From Nostoc indistinguendum CM1-VF10 (GTDB lineage: Bacteria; Cyanobacteriota; Cyanobacteriia; Cyanobacteriales; Nostocaceae), in the NCBI GenBank assembly GCA_019359215.1, contig JAHHHS010000061.1:1-45084 (forward strand): 45,084 nt of DNA, written 5' to 3'. This document shows positions 1 to 8,691 of this stretch, piece after piece (within the stretch, counting starts at the first letter, position 1; every line of letters begins with the position of its first letter). A program made the position numbers and the translations under genes. The notes under the pieces were generated by a model that was not told the origin of the DNA, did not search any database, and worked only from the letters and a program-made list of their open reading frames with translations.

Positions 1-134
1 TGTAATACAAGGTAATTAACTGAATCCCTTTCACTACACGATGATGTTTACCTGACCAAAAATAACCAATTAACTCTGTTAATAACGGGTCGCTGTAGGG
101 TTTATCAATAACTGTATCGTCTCCACTAAAAAAG
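1..134 (-). pseudogene. DDE transposase fragment (IS701/IS4-like)
   Basis: Reading the minus strand leftward from about 134 gives one open frame to the window edge. It includes SGDDTVIDKPYSDP and then FWSGKHHRVVKGIQLITLYY. The DD-x-x-x-DKPY segment followed by WSGKHHRVVKGI is the region around the first catalytic Asp in IS701/IS4-superfamily transposases, as I remember the family. In-frame stops lie just upstream (rightward of 134), so the N-terminal part is missing. The rest runs out of the window. The break coincides with the place where the DUF262 reading frame on the other strand becomes recognisable, so this looks like an IS remnant joined to a truncated gene. Family assignment is by eye. 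Confidence 0.72.
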
Positions 135-151
135 TTTTAGATTTATTCAAT

Positions 152-1123
152 ATGATGAAAACTGGTACTTTAATACTTGCTCCATCTTTTCAAAGAAAGC
201 TTGTATGGAATGATGCACATAAAGAAAAATTTATAGAAACAATTTTATTAAAACTTCCTTTTCCTGAAATATATCTCGCTGATGGTGAAATTGACCTTGA
301 TACTCAAACATCAAAAACACTTGTCGTAGATGGTCAACAAAGATTAAGTACAATCTACCAATATGTCACAGCATCACCAGAATTCAGTATCAAAAGTATC
401 AGTAAGTTTGAAAAATTGTCTACACAAGAAAAAACAGATTTTTTTGATTATACAGTTGTAGTTAGAGATTTAGGAAGAATTCCTGAAAGTGAAATTAGAG
501 AAGTTTTTAAGAGAATAAACTCTGTCCAATACGCACTAAATGCAATAGAAATTAGCAACTCATTATACGAAGGAGAGTTCATCACAACTGCTAAAGATAT
601 TCTAGAAAATAATGCTCTTTTTACAAGTTTAGAGGTATTTAGTGAAGGTGAATTTTCTCGCATGAAAGACCTGGAATATGTATTGCTAGTTATGTCAACA
701 ATAGAAGAAGGTGGTTATTTCACTAGTGATAAAGAAGTAAAAACCTATGTAGAAAAGTATAATAATGAATATCCAAACAAAGACTTGATGTCTAATAATT
801 TTAATGAAGCATCTAAATTAATTATTGGGTCTAATCTTCCTCCAGATAGTTTGTGGATAAAGAAGTCTAGTTTATTTACTTTAATTGTTGAATTAATAAA
901 AATTAAAAATAAGTATGGTTATTTACCTAAAGAACAAGCTTTAGCTCATGCTTTAAAATCTTTAGAAGAAGAACTACATATAAAGAAGAAAGAAGATGTA
1001 TCTAAAAATATGTTTGCTCAATATTATTATTATACACATCAAGGTACTGCTAGTAGAAAAGGGCGTAATGTTCGCGGTCAAGTTATAAGTAAAATTTTAG
1101 AAGAAAGTATGAATGTAAACTAG
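152..1123 (+). CDS. DUF262 (GmrSD N-domain-like) protein, N-terminally truncated
   Basis: The protein carries the DUF262 signature: PSFQRKLVWN at residues 11-20 and VVDGQQRLST at 58-67. DUF262 is the ParB/Srx-like nucleotide-binding domain of the GmrS half of type IV restriction systems, and it also occurs alone in many accessory proteins. No HNH/GmrD nuclease domain is visible in its 323 residues. The frame is open and DUF262-like upstream of the ATG (STKKVLDLFN before MMKTG), back to an in-frame TAA at 83-85. No ATG, GTG or TTG lies between that stop and 152. The usual first helix is therefore cut off where the antisense transposase fragment begins. The gene is markedly more AT-rich than its neighbours, consistent with horizontal origin. 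Function of the remnant is unknown. Confidence 0.75.
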   Translation: MMKTGTLILAPSFQRKLVWNDAHKEKFIETILLKLPFPEIYLADGEIDLDTQTSKTLVVDGQQRLSTIYQYVTASPEFSIKSISKFEKLSTQEKTDFFDYTVVVRDLGRIPESEIREVFKRINSVQYALNAIEISNSLYEGEFITTAKDILENNALFTSLEVFSEGEFSRMKDLEYVLLVMSTIEEGGYFTSDKEVKTYVEKYNNEYPNKDLMSNNFNEASKLIIGSNLPPDSLWIKKSSLFTLIVELIKIKNKYGYLPKEQALAHALKSLEEELHIKKKEDVSKNMFAQYYYYTHQGTASRKGRNVRGQVISKILEESMNVN

Positions 1124-1162
1124 CGAACGTTGTAAAGTTCGTATTTATTATAGTGTACTGAC

Positions 1163-4100
1163 CTACCTACTAGAACACAAAGCGCGATCGCTCTTCACTA
1201 CCTTCTGGTTAGTCTGCAAATAATCATGTAGCAAATTACAACCTCGTGCCAGCAATTTTTCCAATTCGATATCTGCTAAATTCTGGAAAATCACTGTACC
1301 ATTACCACTACCCGCAGCCAGAGTCTTACCGTCATTACTGAAATTGACGCTGGTTAACTCTTGCTTATCGCCTTTCAAAGCAATCAGCAATGTCCCTTCT
1401 CGGTTCCAAATTCTTACTTTGTCATCACTGCTAGCTGCTAGAGTCTTGCCATCGGGGCTAAAACTCACACTGATGAAACTATCACCATCGCCCGCGAGAT
1501 TATTTAGCAGATTCCCGTCTCGGTTCCAAATCTTCACGGTGCTATCAATACTAGCTGAAGCGATCGCCTGACCATCAGGTGACCAAGCAACCCCATTTAC
1601 TCGGCGGCTATGACCATTTAAGCTGTATAGTAATTTACCCTCTATCCAGATTTTCACCGTTTTGTCATCACTGGCTGAGGCTAGCAACTTACCATCTGGG
1701 CTAAAACTTACCCAATTCACTGCATCTTCATGCCCTTGCAAGGTGTTGAGCAGTTTACCGTCTCGACTCCAAAGCTTTACTGTTTTATCTTTACTAGCCG
1801 AAGCAATTACTTGACTATTAGGCGACCAAGCTACACTCAAGACGGTACTAGTATGGCCTTGTAAGGTATTGATTAGTTTACCGTCACCACTCCAAAGCTT
1901 CACCGTTTTATCTTTACTAGCCGAGGCAATTACTTGACCATCTGGACTGAAACTAACGCCCCAAACTTGACCTTCATGCCCCGTGAATGTACGCAGTAAT
2001 TTACCGTCTCGACTGAAAAGTTTTATAGTTTTGTCTCGATTTGCTGCTGCCAAGGTGCGATCGTCTGGGCTAAAACTGATGCTAGTTACCCAGTCATTGT
2101 TATCGGCTTTGGGCTTTCGCAGTAACACACCGTCCAAATGCCAAAGTTTAATAGTTTTATCCCGACTTGCAGAAGCCAGAGTGCGACCGTCTGGGCTGAA
2201 ACTGACGCTATTAACCCAATTATTATGTCCCTTCAGGGTTCCGAGCAACACACCTTCAAAACTCCAAAGTTTGATTGTCTCGTCGGTACTTGCGGAAGCG
2301 ATCATGTTACCATCACGGCTAAAACTGACCCTGGTAACTCCAGCACTATGCCCCGATAAGGTTCGCAGTAGTTTACCCTCCAGATTCCACAGTTTGATTG
2401 TCTGGTCTAAACTAGCTGAAGCAATAGTTTTAGCATTGGGCGACCAAGCGACACTTAAGACTGCATCATCATGTAAGAGCAAGGTTTTAAGCAGTTGGCC
2501 ATCTCGATTCCATAATTTCACCGTTTTGTCAGCACTCCCGGAAGCAATGGTCTGTCCATCGGTTGACCAAGCGACACTTAAGACTGCACCCTCATGTAAG
2601 AGCAAGGTTTTGAGCAGCTTACCATCCCGATTCCACAGTTTTACTGTTTTGTCTGTACTCGCCGAGGCAATAATCTCACCATCTGGGCTGAAACTGACAC
2701 TATTCACTACACCCTGATGCCCTAATAGAGTAGCAAGCAGTTGACCCTCTCGACTCCAAAGTTTCACCGTTTTATCTTGACTGGCGGAAGCAATCATTTG
2801 ACTATCTGGGCTGAAACTGACGTTATTAACTACATCTTCATGCCCAGATAATGTGTTGACCAATCTACCATCAAGATGCCAGAGTTTGATTGTAGTATCA
2901 GCACTGGCTGAGGCAATTAAAGAGCGATCAAGGCTAAATATAAAACTATTTACCCCAGATATATGCCCATCCAAGCGGTTATATTCTCTTAACCCAGAAA
3001 CTGCTTGATAAAGCGCCGTCTGTACTTGCTCTCTGGTATTGGAATCTACCCAGACTGTTTGTTGTAATTTTTTCCCCGCCCTTAAACCTTCTTTTAAAGC
3101 ATCAATACCTTTTTGCGATGCAAATAGAGCTTCACTAGATGCGCTGAGGGTTCTAATTTCGCTATCTACTGCTGTTACTATGGAAACACTTAATCCCAAT
3201 ATGGCGAGAACAGAAGCAGTCAGGGCAATTTTTAAGGAACGGTTTAATTGAGCTTCACTGAGCCTTTGTTTCTTTTGACTTTCTGCAAGTTTAGCTGTTA
3301 ATTCTTTTTCTTTGAGTTCAACTCGTAATTGCTCAATTTCTAACTGACTCAATTCTTCGCGCTTGTGTAACTCCCGTAATTCTGTTAATAAATCCAAACC
3401 CTGTTGGGGATGAGGATCTACCAATTGTGATCGCTGCTCATTTTGGCTAAGTTCACTCTTAAGCCGTTCAATCTCAGCTTGACTCTGTTCTACTTTGTAG
3501 CGTAGTTGGTTAAGTTGTACCTGTAAGCTCGATTCTTGTTGTTGCAGGTAGCGAATCAAGTCTACTAAATAATCGTGAATCAGCTGATAGCGTTCTGGTA
3601 CATCAGGGAATAGTACTACTAAACCGGAGCTAACTAAAATTTCTAATACTAACTCTAATTTACTAACATCTTCTAATTCTGCTAGCTGCACCGCTAACTC
3701 AGCACGAGTTTTAAAAGGTCGGTTGTTACTTTCATCTGTTAATAAGTATAAGACGAGTAACGCGGCTCGTTCATTTTCTGGGCCGCAGTCTTTAATTAGT
3801 TCCTTAAGATATCGCTCGATAAGTTTGTTGGGCCTATATGGCTGATATTCTTCTAGTGTAGTGATTCGCTCATCTTGAATTTGCGCTCCCACAACTTGTA
3901 ATTCAATGGGGCGGACTTCTCCAAATGCTGTGGATAAATCTTCGATTAAGGCATCAATTAAAGCAGGCTCTAAATTAAACTGCGATCGCTCTGTCAATTT
4001 TCGGATAATTGCTTTAGCATATTCTGGCGAAAAATTATTTAACTGGTAGCGAATATGTTTGTCAAGAATATTATTATTAATCGCTTCTAATGCTGAAATA

Positions 4101-6283
4101 TGTTTAAAATCTAATAAACGATGTAAATAATCTTCTCGCAAAGTAAAGATAACTTTGACAAAGGGGATATTCAGGCAGTCGCTAATAAATTTATCAAATT
4201 CTTGCTTTTGATTGCGATCGCTATAACCAAAGAAAAATTCTTCAAATTGGTCAAAAATTAAAACTGTGATCAGATGGTTATCAGCATTTTCTTTTAGTTG
4301 CTGTAAAATTCTGAGGATGGTAATAGGTGTAACAGAGTAGGGCAAAGCTTCCGATTCACTAGCTGCTTCTGCCATGATGTCAGCATATATGGCAAGGGAT
4401 GCGTCACTAGACATCGCCTCATCTAAAGATTTCCCTAGTTCCCGCGCCCAATCGGTGTAAACTTGCAGCACCACAGGTATAGCTATTTGATCGCCAACGG
4501 CTCGATTTTGCAGTGCTGGAACTAAGCCCGCAGTTACAATAGAACTCTTACCTACCCCTGATTGACCGTGAATCACCGTCAATTTTTGATCAGCGCGGCT
4601 AATTCTGCCAATTAAGTTATTAATATCACGCTCTCGACCGGAAGCCGCAATTTCTAAAGCAACGCTGCTACTCCCAGAAGATGACATCAATGCTGGGTTT
4701 GTCACCTGTCTTTGCGGTTGCAAACGCCCTGCACCGATAAAAGCTCGAAAACCATACTGTTGCTCAACAGAACGCCGTTTTTGTCGAATGTAATAGGCTT
4801 CCAGATATCGCCCTTCTTCAAAATAGAGCGATCGCAGTGTCCGCAATAAGCGAATATAACGATGGGCATCGTATTGATGGGCACTGCTTTCTAAGGCTGC
4901 TGGTAGTTCTTTTGTCGCTTTGTCTAAGTATTCACGAGCTACTTCTAACTCACCTAAATTTCGCTGTGCTTTCGCTAAAACTAAATAGTAAATTTGCCCC
5001 AACAGTAACGGAAATAAGCAGTTATAAGGGTCATTGTGCTTTTGCGACTCACCTAATTTCAGCAGTGATACGTGTGCTAATATACTCGCCTGTACCCATC
5101 GCGACTGCTGCACAGCCACTTGCGCCAGAAAACCGTAGTCACAAGCTAATTGGATTTGACTACCATAAGTTTGATGCAACTCCAGAGACTTTTGAGCAAC
5201 AGTTTGCAACTCTTCCCACTCTTGGAGATATTGCAAAACCTCTGCAAGTTGACCAATAAATCCAGCAACTACATCTGAACGCCCAGCCACCTGCAAGATA
5301 TTCAAGCACTGCTGAAAATAAGATTTAGCTGTGTACCAATGGCGACGGTTTTCTGTTTGATTTTGCTCTGCCAAACGGCAATAACACAACCCAATATAAA
5401 ATAGCAAAACTCCTTCTCGCAAAAGTAGCAAAGATGGGGGAGATGGAGGAGATGGCGAAGAAAATACTTCCTGATCTCTCCCTGCCCCCCCATTCCCTCT
5501 TTCTTCTAACTTTTGCCAAACTTGCAAGCTTTGCTGAAAATGGTTTAAAGCTGTATTGATGCGATCGCTAATATAATTATCTAGACCAAAAACAAATTCT
5601 AAACTAGCGTGTAGTTCTGGCTCTAAGGTAATACCACGATTGTGCAACTCTCTAATGGCAAAGTGGAGTTCATAGCTATGTTCCCAGACTTGCTCCACAG
5701 TGAAATAATGCTTTGCGATTTGAGGAGCTTGATGTTGTGCAGCATCGGTTGGTAACACCGTAGCAAATAGAGAGTCAGTTTCCTGTTGCAAAAATTGCAA
5801 CAATGAATGAGTTGTCATTTCAAACCGAATCGGTGTCGCCGCCCAACTAGCAAAATCTGGTGCTAAACGCACTATTTTTTGTAACACTTCCTCATTCACC
5901 CACACAATCATCGGAAATGGGTGGCGTTTACGAAATTCATCACGTATATGATTGATAGACCTAAGTAGATCATTAAGTCCATCTACTGACTCTAAACCCA
6001 AAATCATCAACGCTAATGGCGGATTATCTTCCGTTAGCAGTTGTAAATGAATACTTGTGTAAAGGCTTCTAGCATTATGCGACAGAACTACCTTTTCAAT
6101 TCGGTGTACTCCTGAAGAGATTTCTTCGAGTCGTTGCAGCATTCGCTCTTGCAAAACTCGATAATTGCAGCACACCAAAACCAGGGAGAATTGACCGCTA
6201 GAAAGGGCAATTGCTCTCCCCAAACTCCGCAAAGCACGCTCGTTAGCTGCTCTTATATCTACTTGTGGGTGTCCTTCAACCAT
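1163..6283 (-). CDS. STAND NTPase with TPR-like region, coiled coil, TM segment and 14 WD40 repeats
   Basis: A 1706-residue signalling or conflict-type ATPase. Domains in order: an N-terminal domain (about 1-165) with patterns such as PMIVWVNEEVL and APDFASWAATPIRFE, resembling degenerate STAND-associated domains; a helical TPR-like region (about 190-520); an nSTAND1-type NTPase with Walker A GQSGVGKSS near 573-581 and Walker B VLIFDQFEEFFF near 683; a winged-helix/helical segment; a coiled coil (about 908-1004); one membrane helix near 1015-1038 (IALTASVLAILGLSVSIV); then 14 WD40 repeats (about 1108-1665), enough for two seven-bladed propellers. The start overlaps the stop of the upstream ATPase gene by 25 bp, so the two are probably one transcript. 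The class is known as NTP-driven sensors, where repeats recognise a ligand and the NTPase oligomerises. The ligand and effector activity here are not known. Confidence 0.88.
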   Translation of the reverse strand: MVEGHPQVDIRAANERALRSLGRAIALSSGQFSLVLVCCNYRVLQERMLQRLEEISSGVHRIEKVVLSHNARSLYTSIHLQLLTEDNPPLALMILGLESVDGLNDLLRSINHIRDEFRKRHPFPMIVWVNEEVLQKIVRLAPDFASWAATPIRFEMTTHSLLQFLQQETDSLFATVLPTDAAQHQAPQIAKHYFTVEQVWEHSYELHFAIRELHNRGITLEPELHASLEFVFGLDNYISDRINTALNHFQQSLQVWQKLEERGNGGAGRDQEVFSSPSPPSPPSLLLLREGVLLFYIGLCYCRLAEQNQTENRRHWYTAKSYFQQCLNILQVAGRSDVVAGFIGQLAEVLQYLQEWEELQTVAQKSLELHQTYGSQIQLACDYGFLAQVAVQQSRWVQASILAHVSLLKLGESQKHNDPYNCLFPLLLGQIYYLVLAKAQRNLGELEVAREYLDKATKELPAALESSAHQYDAHRYIRLLRTLRSLYFEEGRYLEAYYIRQKRRSVEQQYGFRAFIGAGRLQPQRQVTNPALMSSSGSSSVALEIAASGRERDINNLIGRISRADQKLTVIHGQSGVGKSSIVTAGLVPALQNRAVGDQIAIPVVLQVYTDWARELGKSLDEAMSSDASLAIYADIMAEAASESEALPYSVTPITILRILQQLKENADNHLITVLIFDQFEEFFFGYSDRNQKQEFDKFISDCLNIPFVKVIFTLREDYLHRLLDFKHISALEAINNNILDKHIRYQLNNFSPEYAKAIIRKLTERSQFNLEPALIDALIEDLSTAFGEVRPIELQVVGAQIQDERITTLEEYQPYRPNKLIERYLKELIKDCGPENERAALLVLYLLTDESNNRPFKTRAELAVQLAELEDVSKLELVLEILVSSGLVVLFPDVPERYQLIHDYLVDLIRYLQQQESSLQVQLNQLRYKVEQSQAEIERLKSELSQNEQRSQLVDPHPQQGLDLLTELRELHKREELSQLEIEQLRVELKEKELTAKLAESQKKQRLSEAQLNRSLKIALTASVLAILGLSVSIVTAVDSEIRTLSASSEALFASQKGIDALKEGLRAGKKLQQTVWVDSNTREQVQTALYQAVSGLREYNRLDGHISGVNSFIFSLDRSLIASASADTTIKLWHLDGRLVNTLSGHEDVVNNVSFSPDSQMIASASQDKTVKLWSREGQLLATLLGHQGVVNSVSFSPDGEIIASASTDKTVKLWNRDGKLLKTLLLHEGAVLSVAWSTDGQTIASGSADKTVKLWNRDGQLLKTLLLHDDAVLSVAWSPNAKTIASASLDQTIKLWNLEGKLLRTLSGHSAGVTRVSFSRDGNMIASASTDETIKLWSFEGVLLGTLKGHNNWVNSVSFSPDGRTLASASRDKTIKLWHLDGVLLRKPKADNNDWVTSISFSPDDRTLAAANRDKTIKLFSRDGKLLRTFTGHEGQVWGVSFSPDGQVIASASKDKTVKLWSGDGKLINTLQGHTSTVLSVAWSPNSQVIASASKDKTVKLWSRDGKLLNTLQGHEDAVNWVSFSPDGKLLASASDDKTVKIWIEGKLLYSLNGHSRRVNGVAWSPDGQAIASASIDSTVKIWNRDGNLLNNLAGDGDSFISVSFSPDGKTLAASSDDKVRIWNREGTLLIALKGDKQELTSVNFSNDGKTLAAGSGNGTVIFQNLADIELEKLLARGCNLLHDYLQTNQKVVKSDRALCSSR

Positions 6284-7590
6284 GATTTGAATTTTTCTGT
6301 CTCTGCTAAAACTGGGTTGACGGCAAACCAGGCTCCCTGATGATCGCGGTATTCAAATATAAATAAACTTCGCAATAGAGTGTGGTATTGGATATCACCT
6401 CTAACTCTCTGCTGTTGCACCACCTGAAAGATTAGTTCCCACTCATGAGGGTCGATAGCGTTAGCTCGGTAATCCCTCTGTCTTTGAATCACCAATTCGA
6501 CACACTCCCGCTCAAAGGGTGGATCTTGTTCTCGCAGACAGTCAAACAGTAAACCTAGCAAGTCGCGTACATGACCACCACTAATCAGGCACAATCGATC
6601 TAAGGTTTCCTGACTATCAAACACTTCTGTAATTAAGCCTAACCGATCGCTAGGCAAAATGTCTGGAAAAGCTCTAGCTAGCACCATTTGCTGCATCATT
6701 GCTAGCCCTTGGGTGAAAATCTCCCCAGAGCGCAGACGTACAGGTATCATTGGTAACATTTTTGGTGCAACTCCTCCCCCCAAACGATGCTGAAGTTCGG
6801 CGCTATCGTTGGAGAAAGTCAGAGCTAGGGGAATAGTATAGACTACATGACAATTCAGTTTGCGTAACTGTTCACCACGCTGAATAAATAAGTATTCTGG
6901 CAGCGATCGCCCCGATGGTAAAGGTCGAATTGCGACTCTATCCAAGTTATCAACAATGACTACCAGTCCTTTTTTACCCCTGGCTTTCAGTTTTTTGTTG
7001 GCACGTTCTAGCAATTCTTGATTAATTGACTGTAAAATATTTGCTGTTCGCGGTTCTAGATAATCTCTTAAACGCCGCCGCAACTGGGGACTTTCTTTAG
7101 TTTTAGCTGTAATTTTGGCAATCCCCACAGACAACTCTGCTTCTACCCCAAGATCAATTGGCGTTTGCAGAAAATCCACAAGTTCGCCAAATAACTTGGT
7201 AAAGTAAGTAGGTTTGAGCCTAATTTTCATTGCTTCTAGGCTTTCACTCACCTGTCCTGCGATCGCTAACAAAATATCAGTCACATCCACATCTGCCATT
7301 TCTAAGACATGGGTAGACTCAAAGTAAACTACATGAAATTGCTGCACTTCCAACTCAGCTTTGAGCCGCAACAACTCCGTTGATTTTCCACAGCCGAGAT
7401 GTCCTGTAAATAGCTGACAAGTTGGTACATCCGGCGATATTCGAGCGATCGTGCGCTGCAAAGCCTCAATGATTTTACCACCCCGCACCGCAGCAAAATC
7501 GATATAGTACCTGCGATCGCTGGGATTTCCTATGATTAGAGGTCTGCTCGGATTGCAAGCCTGATAAAATCTTTCTAAATCTAGGAGCAT
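6259..7590 (-). CDS. AAA/STAND-type P-loop ATPase
   Basis: A 443-residue P-loop ATPase with no sensor repeats. Walker A is GHLGCGKSTE at 63-72. Walker B is LVVIVDNLDRV around 208-218. A sensor-like strand follows (CHVVYTIPLAL), and then a C-terminal helical/winged-helix region containing LISGGHVRDLLGLL. The layout matches stand-alone ORC/STAND-type ATPases. Its stop codon lies inside the start of the 1706-residue STAND-WD40 gene (25-bp overlap), which suggests translational coupling and a joint role. No effector domain such as a nuclease, TIR or protease is evident. About 480 bp of non-coding DNA upstream presumably carries the promoter for both genes. A defence or signalling function is inference from architecture only. 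Confidence 0.8.
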   Translation of the reverse strand: MLLDLERFYQACNPSRPLIIGNPSDRRYYIDFAAVRGGKIIEALQRTIARISPDVPTCQLFTGHLGCGKSTELLRLKAELEVQQFHVVYFESTHVLEMADVDVTDILLAIAGQVSESLEAMKIRLKPTYFTKLFGELVDFLQTPIDLGVEAELSVGIAKITAKTKESPQLRRRLRDYLEPRTANILQSINQELLERANKKLKARGKKGLVVIVDNLDRVAIRPLPSGRSLPEYLFIQRGEQLRKLNCHVVYTIPLALTFSNDSAELQHRLGGGVAPKMLPMIPVRLRSGEIFTQGLAMMQQMVLARAFPDILPSDRLGLITEVFDSQETLDRLCLISGGHVRDLLGLLFDCLREQDPPFERECVELVIQRQRDYRANAIDPHEWELIFQVVQQQRVRGDIQYHTLLRSLFIFEYRDHQGAWFAVNPVLAETEKFKSWLKDTHK

Positions 7591-8074
7591 AACTAATCGA
7601 GTTCACTCAGGAATAGGGATGACAAAATATATTGGCTAAATATTGGTTTTAGGGAATTGATCCTTTAATTTAAGTACATTTCACCCAAACTACTAACTAA
7701 ACTAGCAGCATTTCGGATAATTGTTCATGTATAGGTTAGATGTAGCACATTGCAATGCTGATATTTAATTTTAAGTAGGCAGAAATACTACTATAAGTAC
7801 AATTAGAAAAAGTATTCACTATTTAATAAGCTACTCTTATGAATATTAAAAATATCCAACACAAAAAAAGGTACTGTTGAGTACAATTTTGTAGTGAACT
7901 TGAATATATAGCGGTTCTCAAGAGACTTCCAAATAAAAAAATACTCAACTACTTCTTGTGGGGTGGACGTCTCGCCATTGATGTTAAGTCAAAAAAATTA
8001 GAGTCAAGTCAAAGAAGAGGAAAGCGCGATCGCCTTATGGGATACATTGAATATAGTTAACAGTCGGCAATTCG
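7591..8074. other. Intergenic region between divergent operons
   Basis: There is no convincing gene in this 484-bp AT-rich spacer between the minus-strand ATPase pair and the plus-strand toxin pair. Promoters for both directions should lie here. I see a small inverted repeat around 7871-7884 (GTACTGTTGAGTAC) and a G-rich stretch near 7958-7975 of a kind common between Nostoc genes, plus one HIP1 site near 8027. Confidence 0.5.
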
Positions 8075-8278
8075 ATGAATATTCGTCAAGAACTTCTAAG
8101 TCTGATTGAACAACTGAATGATGAGCAGTTATCAGCATTGCTTGATTTAGCTCTTTCTTTCAAGAATAGCGAAAAATCTGTTAATCCTGCTGTTGAGTCT
8201 CAGGCTTATCAAGATTGGGTAAGCCCTGAAAATGATATTTACGACGAAGTATTTGCTGATGAACTTACAGCGCGGTGA
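8075..8278 (+). CDS. Putative antitoxin of a MazF/PemK-type pair
   Basis: A 67-residue acidic protein starting MNIRQELLSLIEQL, with no family I can name. Its size, its position directly before a PemK/MazF-like toxin and the 20-bp overlap of its 3' end with the toxin start at 8259 support the antitoxin role. The sequence has an amphipathic helical first half (LIEQLNDEQLSALLDLAL) and an acidic C-terminal tail (PENDIYDEVFADELTAR), the arrangement expected when the tail wraps the toxin. No clear AbrB-type or ribbon-helix-helix DNA-binding domain is visible, so autoregulation cannot be read from it. Confidence 0.6.
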   Translation: MNIRQELLSLIEQLNDEQLSALLDLALSFKNSEKSVNPAVESQAYQDWVSPENDIYDEVFADELTAR

Positions 8279-8612
8279 TGTTGTGTTGTGTCGAGTCCCC
8301 ATGCCTTCAACGGGATTGGCACAGTTTAAAGTTCGTCCTGCTGTTGTAATTTCGGCAAATCACTTGAATCAAATTCTTGATGATTTGATGGTTGTGCCCT
8401 GTACTTCCAACACTAATCGCCCTTTAACTGTGACGCAATACTTAATAACGGGCGATGAAATTGGCAGTGCAGGTATTAGAGTTGAGTCTGTAGTTCGCTG
8501 TGAGTCAATTTTTACATTAAATAAATCTATGATTCTCAGAAAGCTGGGTTCTCTTTCCTCTGAGACAATTAATCAGGTGAATTTTTGTCTAATAGCGGCC
8601 TTGGAATTATAA
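8259..8612 (+). CDS. MazF/PemK-type endoribonuclease toxin
   Basis: The protein starts MNLQRGDVVLCRVPMP and continues with KVRPAVVIS, the conserved opening of the MazF/PemK fold (RGDVV followed by RPAVV). These toxins cleave mRNA and are held inactive by a co-transcribed antitoxin. The C-terminal half contains VVPCTSNTN and ESVVRCESIF, matching the later strands (S/T-rich strand, then the V-x-C-x strand). I chose the ATG at 8259, which overlaps the upstream antitoxin, rather than the longer frame opening at 8232, because homologues begin near the RGDVV strand. At 117 residues it is the usual length and appears intact, unlike the related pair at the right edge. Confidence 0.8.
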   Translation: MNLQRGDVVLCRVPMPSTGLAQFKVRPAVVISANHLNQILDDLMVVPCTSNTNRPLTVTQYLITGDEIGSAGIRVESVVRCESIFTLNKSMILRKLGSLSSETINQVNFCLIAALEL

Positions 8613-8691
8613 ATTACTACGATCACTTTATAATTGCGATGTCTACGACGGGCTATTCGGCGTCGCAGCGATGAAACAAATCCATAACTAC

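Noticed and set aside
1344..3251. Plus-strand open frames opposite the WD40 gene (up to 244 codons)
   Set aside because: They are antisense shadows of the repetitive WD40 coding sequence; their repeated LPSRF/LTVLS-like strings simply mirror it.
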